A DNA stretch of 64,000 nt, taken from positions 23,797,108-23,861,107 of the forward strand of contig OW203763.1 in assembly GCA_934045905.1 (NCBI GenBank), written 5' to 3'. Source of the DNA: Leuctra nigra. Its lineage: Eukaryota; Arthropoda; Insecta; Plecoptera; Leuctridae. The position numbers and the translations under genes were made by a program. Below are positions 50,401-60,329 of the stretch, in pieces (the stretch's first letter is position 1; every line of letters begins with the position of its first letter). A model generated the notes under the pieces. The model saw nothing but the letters and a program-made list of their open reading frames with translations. It ran no database searches and was not told where the DNA came from.

Positions 50401-53400
50401 ATTGAAGAAATTACGTGCCTCGAGTTCCATCCGACCGCACCGATTTTGGTGTCCGGCAGTCGAGATTGCACTATCAAGATATTCAACTACAGCAAGCCAG
50501 TTGTGAGGAAGGCTTTTCGCATACTGACGGACGTGAAACCGATCAAATGCTTCTCGCTCCATCCGACCGGTGATTATTTGGTAGTCGGTACAGACGACAC
50601 AACGATTCGGATGTATGACATCCAAACAAGTCAGTGCTTTGTGTCGAGCATGCCACAGCACCAACACAAGAGCGGTGTCAATTCCATCATGTAAGTATCT
50701 GCTAGGTACTGAGACCATCTCTATAGTTTAATATACCTACTCTCGCTGTCAACAGTGATGTGATTTAGAAAATGTTTTTAATAAAAACCCGAAACTAATT
50801 TTCTATATATGTAACATTACTTTCTACTTGTTTAACAGTGTTTTAATAATTTCATTTTGTTTAAATAACATGTCAATCTTCTTCTGTGGTTCAACTGTAC
50901 CTAGGTGTTCCTATTCATGTTGGTTGAATTTTACAGGTACAGCCCTGATTGCAAGTTATTTGTTTCGGGTGGTCGAGATGGCTGCATCAAAGTTTGGGAT
51001 GCTGTTACCAACCGTATGATCAATCATTTTGATTATGCACATGATGGAGCCGAAGTATCTTCGGTTAAGTTCACTCGCAACGGAAAGGTATGAGTTCCCT
51101 TCTTCCATTGGGTATCTGGAGACCTATTTTCGAGATTGTTCGAGTCAAACTCCATACGGATTCGAGTCCATGGGACATCAGACCGAACAAAAAATATACT
51201 GATTTCAATGCTATTTCATTCGGTCTGATGTCACATTCGATATACGAGCACTTGTGAATACCTAATCTCGAAAATAGGGATCCAGGTCTTCCCATCGTGC
51301 AACAGTACTGCAAACTTTTAATCCATATCCTTGGATCTTGGAACTATTTTGTACACATTTGTGTGTTTCCAGTATCTCCTGAGTGTAGCCAAAGACTCCA
51401 TCATCAAGCTCTGGGAACTCGCAACTACTCGATGTCTCCTTGCCTATACTGGGGCAGGTACCGCAGGTAAATAGAAACATATTTAGGGGTGTATATTATT
51501 AATTGCAGTGTAATTGTTCTCATTGTCATTACTTAATAGTGAAAGTGGCAGACAAGAACTCGATTTGAGTTTTTTTTATGTCTTCAATATGATTTTCAAT
51601 TTTATTTTACTTTATTTCAATTTTATGTCTATTATGAAGAAATGTTTAACACAGGAGGTAGGTATAGAAGTACTATTTTGTTTTTGGAGTCTACCTATCT
51701 ATTAAGTATTAACCCTACAAGTGCCAATGCTGAGAAATACCAAAAAAATAATCAAACATTTATATGCAATAGAATAAAAGATACGTCGATTTTAGTAGAT
51801 GTGCATGCGCAATTGCACAATAGGCTCTTAGAATTCACCGCCATCTTTATGAATCCTGTTTCACAGCCTTCTAAAGTTATTTTATCGACTGATCCAGCTC
51901 AACAATTGATCCACTATTGATCCAATATACAAATCCACCAACAAAATACTCTGTGCGTCCTTAAATAAAATTCGGGGCCCCAAATTTACGAAGTGTCGAA
52001 AAAATCGACAGTGGCACTAGAAATACAGTTTCAAGTGTCGAAAAAATCGACAGTGGCACTTGGAGGGTTAAAATAGCTCATGCTGGTATTGTTTTTAATT
52101 TTTTCCTGATGTCCATCTGTCTCTTTGAAAATAAGTATTTTGTTCAAACCAATCGATAAAAAAAAATGAATCTCCATTTGAGCCTTAAAATTACACAAAT
52201 TTACATGGCCGCCAAAAACTAACATGGGGAGACAACATAGCCAAGGGTTTATCTCCATATCATGATTATATCATGTCATATCATGTTATATCATTTCATA
52301 ATCATGTCATATCATATCATGATTATCATGATGCTATTTTTTTGGCGATATTCTGGTGTAGAATGATATTTTATTTTCTATAAGAATGCGAAGTTACGCA
52401 ATTTCTATCGAAGATGAGGTTACGCTTTTCCCCCTAAATTAGAATTTTGTTTTTCTATCGCATAGATATATCAGTCTGTCATGAATAAGATTTTTAATAT
52501 TTACTCAAGAGTCAACGGAAAAAGAGACCATTTGCGCATAAGACTCCCGCATCTAAACTGACGTCACTTCGCACATGAGCGGTGTCTTCCAATTCACTGA
52601 CAAGCCACAGACGGAATTTCATTGAATTCTGATTTCGTTTACTGTTGTTACACAGCGTTAAATACGTATACGTTAGTCTTTGCCCTGCCAAATTTGAAAT
52701 CAAGTCTTTTATTTATTTTTTGGGAAAATATTTATGTTTGGAATCTCCTTTAATGCTCTGGCTAAGCATGTAGTGACTTAAACCAGTGTTAGGTAAGTTC
52801 CTTTTGAAAAGGAACTAGTTCCAGTTCCAAGTTCCTCGCCGAAAAAAGGAACTAGTTCCAGTTCCAGTTCCTTCAATAATGAAAGGAACTATTCCGTTCC
52901 TAGTTCCTTTATAAAAGGAACTTAGTTCCTTTTAGTACCTTTTTAAAGAAATGTGTAATTTTAATTGGAACATTAAAACATGCAATCTGAAAATTAAAAG
53001 TTGAATCACTGTATCACAGCAGATTATTTTTAGATGCCAAATAGCTAGGGGGACATCTGATTTCTGACAGAATTAACCAAATAATAATATGTGGCTTCTA
53101 GACGAGTGCAGTTTTTCGGAGTAAAAGTACAGTCAAGTTTAAAAAAAGGAACTTAGCAAAAATCGTTACAGTTCCTCAAAAAAAGGAACTAAATCCATAG
53201 TTCCTAAGAAAAGGAACTAGTTCCTAGGAACGGAACTATTTCGTTCCGTTCCTACCCAACACTGACTTAAACCTCATCTACCACTTTAAAAAGTTCCTAG
53301 GTTGTCTGCGTATTGATACCGATGTTTTTTGATGGCAATAATTGTCACTAATCACAACAATACCAGCATTGTCATCAGAACGCTGCCAGCAAAGGAACCT

Positions 53401-54612
53401 TTTAAAGTGGAAGAAAAGGTTTAAGTTGCTAATTGCCAAGTAAGGACAATTGGGGATGTGATCCAATTCCAAAAAAGTAAATCCCCCCCCCCCCTTCTCA
53501 CTTGGCGGGACAACAATTGACTTACACGTATTTAACGCTGTGTAACAGCAATAAACGGAATCAGATTTATTTCAATGAAATTAAGCCTAGTGAATATTGA
53601 AGACACTGCTCTGGGGAAGACACCAGTCTTAGATTATTAGATCATTAGATATTTCACAATACATGCAACTCAAAAGCTCACAACGGAAACATCAAGCGGA
53701 CAGCGAGCAACATCAACTTGATTTCGAATTCGAGACTCGTTTTTCCCCTATTGCCTACATGTTTGTCAACTCATTACCTACTCATTAAGTTGTATTCCCT
53801 TGAGATTTCATATATTTATTAGCGATTATCAATTTCTCATAGAAACCAATTTCACAAAGAGAAAGTTGAGTCGGGGTCCTAAATCTCTTCTCACACCTCA
53901 ATAATTTTAATTTAGGTAACTTAAAACCATTCCTTATTTTCTGTATTATTTTCTGTACTGCATTCATTTTGTCTATTAGGCTTATTGGAGAGGTACCAAC
54001 TAAACATATGGATGCATGCGCTACCTGGTCTCAGGTATTAACTTCTCACTCGCCAATATTAAATATCTCAGCACCGAACATTTGCAAGAAATAACTTTTC
54101 CTCTTGTCTTCCTAGTAAAAGACTTTTCACGTTTTGGAACCAAGATTTATTCACCCACTATAAGTTTACACTCTATATCCAGGCCATGCATATATCCATA
54201 CCCTTTAGTACCAACCTTCATATTAATTTTTATTGTAGGGATAATAATGGCTTTTGTTTGGTAAATGAGTCAACTTAATATTCTATTCTAGGTGACCAAC
54301 GACATGAGGTTCCAGCTGTGTTCAACCACACTGAAGACTTCATAATGTTCCCCGATCAAGCAACCTCATCACTTTGTTCCTGGAACGCCCGTACGGGAGC
54401 TCGTCAAAGGCTCATGGCTCTTAGTAAGAATTTTCTGCTACTGATCTTCCTTGTACATGTTTCTCTCAAATAAGTGTTGCAATCATAAAATGTCTATTGT
54501 AGGTCACAACGGATTAGTTCGCATGCTATGCCATTCTCCTTCAACACCGGCATTCGTGACGGGCTCAGATGATTTCCGGGCTCGGTACTGGACGAGGCGT
54601 TTTACCCATTAA
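41464..54612 (+). CDS. CSTF1: Cleavage stimulation factor 50-kDa subunit (CstF-50)
   Basis: WD40 subunit of the nuclear CstF complex that binds the GU-rich element during mRNA 3'-end cleavage and polyadenylation. Eight coding exons: 41464-41537, 41886-42088, 43726-43880, 50290-50690, 50937-51087, 51373-51466, 54292-54423, 54503-54612; 439 residues, close to the 431 of the human protein. The N-terminus has the dimerisation segment ([20 protein letters not shown]), then [13 protein letters not shown] and WD repeats ending [50 protein letters not shown] and a last blade [13 protein letters not shown]. All junctions are in phase and GT-AG. The ATG at 41464 was chosen because it precedes the conserved dimerisation helix by the expected distance. 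Intron 3 (6.4 kb) and intron 6 (2.8 kb) are swollen by transposons. Confidence 0.96.
41569..41660. repeat. GTAGGTAC-type palindromic low-complexity stretch
   Basis: Repeated TAGGTAGGTAGG followed by CTACCTACC-type inverted copies in intron 1 of CSTF1. Short TAGGTACCTAC words are frequent throughout the right half of the window. Confidence 0.7.
42800..43305. mobile_element. PIF/Harbinger-like MITE, 506 bp
   Basis: About 73-bp terminal inverted repeats starting AGGTCCATTCACACGG, flanked by the 3-bp duplication TTA (42797-42799 and 43306-43308). No transposase. Located in CSTF1 intron 2. Confidence 0.88.
43306..43725. other. Rest of CSTF1 intron 2
   Basis: AT-rich sequence; nothing recognised. 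Confidence 0.4.
44398..45024. mobile_element. Long-TIR element, copy 1
   Basis: About 627 bp with about 110-bp imperfect terminal inverted repeats; shared landmarks are ATCACTTTG-GCAT near the tip, TTCCTATATT and TTTTGATTCCGTTTA-TG. A second copy lies at 52560-53627. Exact tips and target duplication not resolved. Confidence 0.8.
45043..45393. mobile_element. Possible Harbinger-like MITE
   Basis: 351 bp. Left AGCCCATTTTACATAAAGCG and reverse complement of right AGCCGCTTTCACATAACACG are related; TTA precedes the left end and GTA follows the right. Directly adjacent to the long-TIR element. Confidence 0.5.
45394..47575. other. Middle of CSTF1 intron 3
   Basis: AT-rich intron sequence. No coding exon, RNA gene or clear transposon end was found. 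Confidence 0.4.
47576..49497. mobile_element. hAT-like non-autonomous transposon, 1.9 kb
   Basis: Terminal inverted repeats of about 21 bp (CAGTGGCGTGCCGAACCTAT on the left, CAGTGGCGTGCCGACCTAT as reverse complement of the right) flanked by a perfect 8-bp target duplication CCTCCCAT (47568-47575 and 49498-49505), as for the hAT superfamily. No transposase frame. The interior is mostly a tandem array (47670-48930). Confidence 0.92.
47670..48930. repeat. Dimeric satellite inside the hAT-like element
   Basis: The word GCCGCGCAGCGA (with variants) occurs 11 times, each followed by a T-rich run and TTTTTGGCTAC. Spacings alternate between about 130 and about 87 bp (129, 88, 135, 87, 130, 130, 125, 85, 116, 135), so the higher-order unit is about 217 bp where alternation is kept. 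Confidence 0.9.
49506..50085. other. CSTF1 intron 3, right part
   Basis: AT-rich; nothing recognised. Confidence 0.4.
50086..50226. mobile_element. Short MITE next to CSTF1 exon 4
   Basis: 141 bp. GGGGCCAGATTCACAAAAAG on the left; reverse complement of the right end GGGGCTGGATTCACGAAAGG, with the match continuing for about 40 bp. Target duplication not clear. It ends 63 bp before exon 4. Confidence 0.7.
51116..51285. repeat. Fold-back element in CSTF1 intron 5
   Basis: Outer arms share CCTATTTTCGAGATT (51123-51137 with 51264-51278, inverted); inner arms GACATCAGACCGAA (51174-51187) and its exact reverse complement (51219-51232). Confidence 0.8.
51713..52067. mobile_element. piggyBac-like MITE, 355 bp
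   Basis: Ends CCCTACAAGTGCCA and (reverse complement) CCCTCCAAGTGCCA, flanked on both sides by TTAA (51709-51712 and 52068-52071), the piggyBac target. The right end holds two direct copies of GTGTCGAAAAAATCGACAGT (51993-52062). Confidence 0.85.
52560..53627. mobile_element. Long-TIR element, copy 2, interrupted by a hAT MITE
   Basis: Matches the element at 44398-45024 in both terminal arms (TTACACAGCGTTAAATACGT and GATTTCGTTTACTGTTGTTA on the left, inverted counterparts on the right) and in the interior word CCACTTTAAAAAGTTCCT. Split by the insertion at 52784-53264. Confidence 0.8.
52784..53264. mobile_element. hAT-like MITE nested in the long-TIR element
   Basis: 481 bp, ends CAGTGTTAGGTAAG and (reverse complement) CAGTGTTGGGTAGG, with perfect 8-bp duplications ACTTAAAC (52776-52783 and 53265-53272). 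Both subterminal regions are packed with GGAACTAGTTCC words. Confidence 0.92.
53628..54291. other. Rest of CSTF1 intron 6
   Basis: AT-rich; nothing recognised. Confidence 0.4.
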
Positions 54613-54706
54613 AATCTCTGTATGATTCACCAGAGACAACAAGTTCGGCTTATCATGTGTAAAAAATGTCAATGATAATGAGTGACATTGTGTATTTTGT
54701 GTAATT

Positions 54707-54784
54707 AAGCATTAATAGTAGAGTTGTTACACTTTTCCAGTGTAAGTATGCATTAATACTAGTAGAGTTGTTACACTTTTCCAA
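54707..54784. repeat. Tandem pair in the CSTF1 3'UTR
   Basis: GCATTAATA-TAGTAGAGTTG followed by TTACACTTTTCCA occurs twice, the second copy with a 4-bp insertion. Confidence 0.8.
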
Positions 54785-55356
54785 TATCAAATAATTCAGA
54801 TTCGGGAGTAATCGCTATGTGATATAAAATAATGTAAACATTTTTACACAGAAAGAGTATTGTACCTATCTACATATTAAGTGTGGGTATCTAAATAAAA
54901 AAACTACCTATAAAAGGAAAAACAGCTCGAATAAAAATTAAATGTATATGACAAGTAGGTACTATCTAAGTATGTTAAACATAAATATTTTAATCCAGCT
55001 TAAATATCACTAGAAAGCTATAGTGTTTTTATTCAATAATCATGGTGTGTAATATGGTGCCTGGTGACATTACTGAATAACTAATTATTATTCAATTTAT
55101 TGTTCGATTTTAATAGGGAGGTAAAATACCTTCAGATTTGAGAGTTAAAAATTATTGTTACACACAAGTAGAGTAGTTTACACCAAATAACTAAAAAGTT
55201 ACCTACATATAAATTTGATTGTGATTTGATTTGTAAAGATCAGGTACCTACTAGTCTGCAACTTGTAGTTGTAAGTACCTAGCTGAATAGTAACTCGATT
55301 GAAGAAAAAGAGCTTAGATTATTTAAAATTAATTGTATGAATATATTTAATAATGA

Positions 55357-55362
55357 AATAAA
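55357..55362 (+). terminator. Likely CSTF1 polyadenylation signal
   Basis: AATAAA followed within 40 bp by the T/GT-rich CAACTTTTGTTTTTTAC. Earlier AATAAA hexamers at 54894-54899 and 54930-54935 are alternatives, so the 3'UTR may be about 300 or about 770 nt. Confidence 0.5.
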
Positions 55363-55399
55363 AGTATTTTAAGAAACAAATGCAACTTTTGTTTTTTAC

Positions 55400-57038
55400 T
55401 ATACCTATTCACGTTTGTCAATCCCATATCATGCCTCTTGAATTAATACATTTACATACTAAAATATCAATATGTGCACATAGACTTTTAACCGGGCAAT
55501 GATTCATAATCTGTGGACACCAGAAGTATAGCCACGTTGAGGATCCATCCACACTTGTTACTACTCGACCACGGATAAAATTAGCACAGTACTACACCGT
55601 GCAACTTAATTCTTCTTTTTCAAACACTGAAAGCCAATTTTATTGCTAAATTTTCTACAAGAGGCTAATCCTTAGAAAATGCTACCCCTAATTTTAACCC
55701 AAATGAAATTTAGTAGGTACCTATAGCAAAGCAGCAGTTAAGGCGATTTGACCGAAAAAAGTCAATATTATTTTTCTTCATATTTTGTAAGTGAGAGTTG
55801 GTTACATAACTTCAAGTAACATTAGGTAGTCATTTTTTTGTAAGTGGGAGTTGGTTACATAACATCAAAAAGTAACATTAGGTAGTCATTTTTGGGCGCC
55901 ACAAAAAAAACAGGACGTTTTGAAATGTGTGAAATTAAATGTGTGACATAGAATAAAACCTTTCATCTGAATGACACGAAACTTGGAGATAACAATCTTC
56001 AGACATTTAGTTATGAGCTATCGTGGCCCTTTTTCTACTTTTTTGTTTCAATTTAAGCAAAAATAAAACTATAACGTAGGTACCTACCGGATTTTACACT
56101 AAAATATTACTGATTAAGTAGATGCTACAGTCGAAGCAGGAATGAAGTTATCACATATTGGGTTTCGGCATGACATCCGCTCATTCTTTGTGAACTAAAT
56201 GAGACCTCGTGGAAGTCTGTAGTGTGAGAGGTCTTAAAACGTTGCAAAAATAGTTTACTTTCAAAACTAAAAAAAGTCAATATTTTACGGTACAATAATA
56301 ATGAGTTAAAAAAATACAGTGAGTTTTAAAATCACTTACTGAATGAGAAAAATGTGCTGTAGTTTGACCAATATCTTGATTTATATTTATAGTCATGTGG
56401 TATCGCTCGAATCGCAAGTCTCAAAATTTCTAGATGCATACTCAGTATTTAAATTTCCCTTGATCCTATCGAGTTGGATCCCTTCAAATAACTTGCTAGA
56501 TGTTGCTAGTACTACTCTACAATTTGGTTACAAGGGGAAAACTCTCCAGGTATGCAAGAGTGAGCTATACAAATGTGGGATAGCAAAATATTTAGGTACC
56601 TACCTATTACCTACTTTTCTGTACATGATCATTTTTGAGACAGTAGAGAGGACAGAGCTTACCTACATTGCCAAAAACAAAATGTTTCAATGATTAATGA
56701 ATAGTCCATCAATATATGGGTAACTGAGAGTCAGGTGAATTTGTCATAAGTTTTGTGATCCATTACTCACGTTATTATTAGTCGGACATACAATGTGCGA
56801 ACTGCAAACTAGAAGTCAGATGGAATATCTCACTGCAAGCTAAACAATATGACCTAAACAATATGTTAAACAAAACAACACATGGACAATGCACTGCAAC
56901 ATGCCATGCGTTTCTCTACATAAGTTAACTGGATGTTTGTGCATGGGGCTTCTTATGCTTGTGTTGTACAAAGTCACAAAAGTTAAATATCACAAAATGT
57001 ATTGAATATGATTGCATATGAGAAAAAGGACAGAAAAC
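55400..57038. other. Intergenic DNA downstream of CSTF1
   Basis: AT-rich, with a tandem pair of about 56-bp units at 55783-55894 (GAGTTGGTTACATAAC ... ATTAGGTAGTCATTTTT). One exon-like open stretch lies at 56393-56549 (plus) with acceptor and donor consensus, encoding HVVSLESQVSKFLDAYSVF and further; it has no recognised relative. Confidence 0.35.
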
Positions 57039-57042
57039 TTGC

Positions 57043-57164
57043 CTTCTGATAAAGTAGACTGTCTTGTCTTCAAGTGTTTTTGTGTTTATGTGAATGTGCT
57101 CCAGCGAATCTCCATGATCGGCAATCATTCTTCCAAATGGAATCTGATTTAGTATCGTCAATGA
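57043..57164 (-). CDS. Exon-like open stretch, unknown protein
   Basis: On the minus strand, acceptor GTTTCATAG is followed by 122 nt encoding LNQIPFGRMIADHGDSLEHI and HINTKTLEDKTVYFIRR, then a possible GC donor AAG|GCAAGT (a GT donor 4 bp further also fits). The amino-acid composition looks coding, but no neighbouring exon was found and the family is not recognised. It may be an exon of a gene extending outside, or a pseudogene piece. Confidence 0.25.
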
Positions 57165-57351
57165 CTATGAAACATTAACATTAGCATTACGATTGGTACG
57201 ATAACAAGTATTCATCTCTTTTATTCATAGTACGAGGTAAAAGGCAGAAACTAAGAGACAATTAGTTTTAATGTAGCTAAGCAGGCTACCTACATCATCA
57301 ACTAGTGCAGATTTTTATAAGTAAACATGCATTTCTTCTTGTATCAAGAGC

Positions 57352-58068
57352 AAAGACCCGAACCTAGAACCGGTATGAACCTTTATAATTTCGGAACCGG
57401 AACCGTTATTCTTTTTTTCCAAAGAACCGGAACCGGAACCCGAACCTTTATAATCAATTAGGTTCTTAAAGGTTCTTAAAGGTTCTTTAAGGTTCCTTCT
57501 TTTAATAAAAAATCAATGTATGTCACTTGGATATAATATTATTCACAAAGTTGTATAAAGTTTATTTTTTGATAAAATTTCAAATTTATTTTTTGTAGAA
57601 ATTTTTAATTCTTGATAAGAAATAATTCTTCCTTATGCAAACGCTGCTCGAGTTTTCAATTTTTGAATCTGACTACTGCGATGAGAACTGCATTGCCGAC
57701 AATTTGAAATGAATATGATAGCTCAGGAAAAATTAATGTTTACGTTTCTTATGGAGAAAATTGCAGCCGCTATGCTGTCTCTTCTGATATTTACTCTGCG
57801 CACCATCCTGTGAATTTTATACAGACACTGCCTACAACCTACCTGTGCTTGCATTCATATTCATAGGAAAATCCAAATCCAATAATTCCATTAAATTTGA
57901 CATAGGTAATACTGAAGATATATAATATATGTAGTTTGATTAAAAATTTTAGAACCGGAACCCGGAACCTTTATGCAGGAACCGGAATCGGAACCGAACC
58001 TTTAAGAATATTTGTTTCAGAACCGGAACCGGAACCCGAACCTTTATTCATAAAGGTTCGGGTCCCTG
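57352..58068. mobile_element. hAT-like MITE with GGAACC/GGTTC arrays, 717 bp
   Basis: Ends CAAAGACCCGAACCT and (reverse complement) CAGGGACCCGAACCT with perfect 8-bp duplications ATCAAGAG (57344-57351 and 58069-58076). Both subterminal 100-150 bp consist of repeated AACCGGAACC and AGGTTC words. Confidence 0.92.
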
Positions 58069-58076
58069 ATCAAGAG

Positions 58077-59163
58077 CAGTAGATCAGAACTTGATACATT
58101 TTGTAAGCCTAACACTTATCACTAAGGCAAGATTTTAAATTGGGTTTGTGTGACAGAGCAGTCCTACTGTCAAAGATGTGTGTCAGACAGAACACCACTT
58201 AATTTGTGCATTTTATACAGCGTTAAAAATATACTAGGTAACAGTATCTGCAGAATTGCTTGAGCACTAAATTACTGGATGGCATTACATCATAACACCA
58301 TGTTTTGGTATTAAGGTATTTGTTTGCCCAGTGCCACTGTGCTGTCACAATTACTGCTCCAAATATCACTTCACATAATATTCATACATCTAGAATGCCA
58401 ACAATTAATCTCACAATTCATTGTTAGTTACGTAGAAGTGCATTTTAAATTAGGTTATTCTTCCGTAATACTGATACATGATCTATCGATAAACTACTAT
58501 AAAGCTAAAAGATGGAAATATTAACAATCCAGATAAGAATTATGTCTAACCAGTAACCAGTTAGTGAGGCCAAGTTCACTTGATTTTATACCTACTCCAT
58601 TGGCTAGTAGGTATACTATTTAGAATTTGCATTGGTTGATTGATAGATATGTTGATATTTATTATTTTGTCTCCTCTAATTGATCATGTCACACTCACAG
58701 CAGGTACCTACCTACCTAGTACCTATTATCTAAGAATAACAGGCATCAATGTCTCAAAATTAAGCACACAGCAATTTATGTGGTTTGTACCTAATGAAAA
58801 GTAGATTCTTTTATTGAAAATATCACTTCCATACATAACTTTACAGAAGTGATTAATAATTATCAATTACTTGATTGATTCTCGATAAAAAATTCCCGAT
58901 TGATTAATGTCAATCTAGACACTATGCATTACATCATCAAATCGAATATCAACTGAAATTCCTTGTACTTTATTGATAAATTAATGTATTGATCACTTGT
59001 AAGAACAAATTTAATTGATACAATATTAATTATTTCATCCAATTATTATTATGATATTTAATTGTTACTAGTATTTTTAATCACTTCTAGACTCTAATCA
59101 TAATATCTGAAAACGTAGGTAGTACTATATCAATTTAGCTTGATTAACTTTTCTTACTGGTAA
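58077..59163. other. Intergenic AT-rich DNA
   Basis: No gene or element ends recognised. Confidence 0.4.
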
Positions 59164-59743
59164 CCCAGCAAACACAGAGTGTCAGATTTGTACCGGGCCG
59201 ATGCCTACCAACGGCGCCGATCCGGTGTCGCACGTTGGCACTGGCCCGGCAAAATTGTGTCCGCCGGGCCGCCTCCTATTTGTTATCGGACAGCGGACAC
59301 CAAGAAGTCACATATCCGCGTCCATTCCGTCACGAATATGACACTCACTAAAAGACTAGATGCGCGTACTACACCGGCCCGGCATCAAAACGATACGTTT
59401 CGAACACTATTCTGACACATTGCGGACAGAATTCTGATATCTTTCGGACGCCATTCTGATACATATCGGACGCCATTCTGTTACATTTTGGACACCATTC
59501 CGTTACATATCGGATACAATGCGGATACCATTCCTGCATTGAATCCCGCCCCTTCCCCCACCCCCTTCCTACTAAATATTCATAATTTGATTATTTATTG
59601 GTAATTAATTAATTGATTAATTTTTTTAATTATTATTTCAGGGAAACGAAGGGAGGAAATAATTAGTTTTGATTTAAACGAATTATTTATTTATTGGGTT
59701 TAGAATTGATTGACACAAATATACAAAAATTACGAACGTAAAT

Positions 59744-59835
59744 TCAAGTCTGATGCGTTTCGCAGCCAAGGCACCAGCCGTAGACATCATCTTTCTTCAT
59801 ACAGCTGTGTAGGATCTTATTTCGCAGAGCAGCAA
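59744..59835 (-). CDS. Terminal-exon-like frame inside the TIR element
   Basis: On the minus strand, acceptor TGTGTTTTAG precedes a 92-nt frame encoding AALRNKILHSCMKKDDVYGW and CLGCETHQT then TGA. A candidate upstream donor (GCAGG|GTAAGT) lies near 60,733 in an exon-like block. This could be the remnant of the element's own gene. Not recognised; weak. Confidence 0.25.
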
Positions 59836-60304
59836 CTAAAACACAAACAATTTTCATACAATCAATAAAAATTGAAAACTTGTCTTGATGATGAACGAAC
59901 ACTTTAACTAGTACCAACAATCAAGATAATCACAACTTAAAATACTTTCTTTCCCCCAATGCCCCCCGTGTTGATAGTTTTTAAATTAATCATCGTACAT
60001 AAAACATTCATTCATTGTTCATAAAAATAAGTGAACGTAAGTGTGACATTTTACTTCTAATTTAACTAGGTAATAGTTAATCGATTTTCAAAAATAAAAA
60101 ACGAATACATTAATTGTCCTTAAATCTAGGTGATCGTGCACATCAATTTCTCAATTATTGATAATTTTGATACATCGTTTTTTAAGCACAGGTTCTCTAT
60201 CCCTTTCTATTGTCAATGGTCAAAGCAACCTTGGAGGGAAGCAAACAACTCCCCCTACCCTTCCCCCGCTCCCATCCTCTATAGACAAGCAAGGACACGA
60301 TGAC

Positions 60305-60329
60305 GGGGGGGGGGGGGGGGGGGGGGGGG
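60305..60329. repeat. Poly-G tract
   Basis: 25 consecutive G bases; assembly length is uncertain. Confidence 0.95.

Noticed and set aside
54016..54264. Open frame of 82 codons inside CSTF1 intron 6
   Set aside because: Hydrophobic, no splice signals in phase, and the known CstF-50 sequence joins exons 6 and 7 directly.
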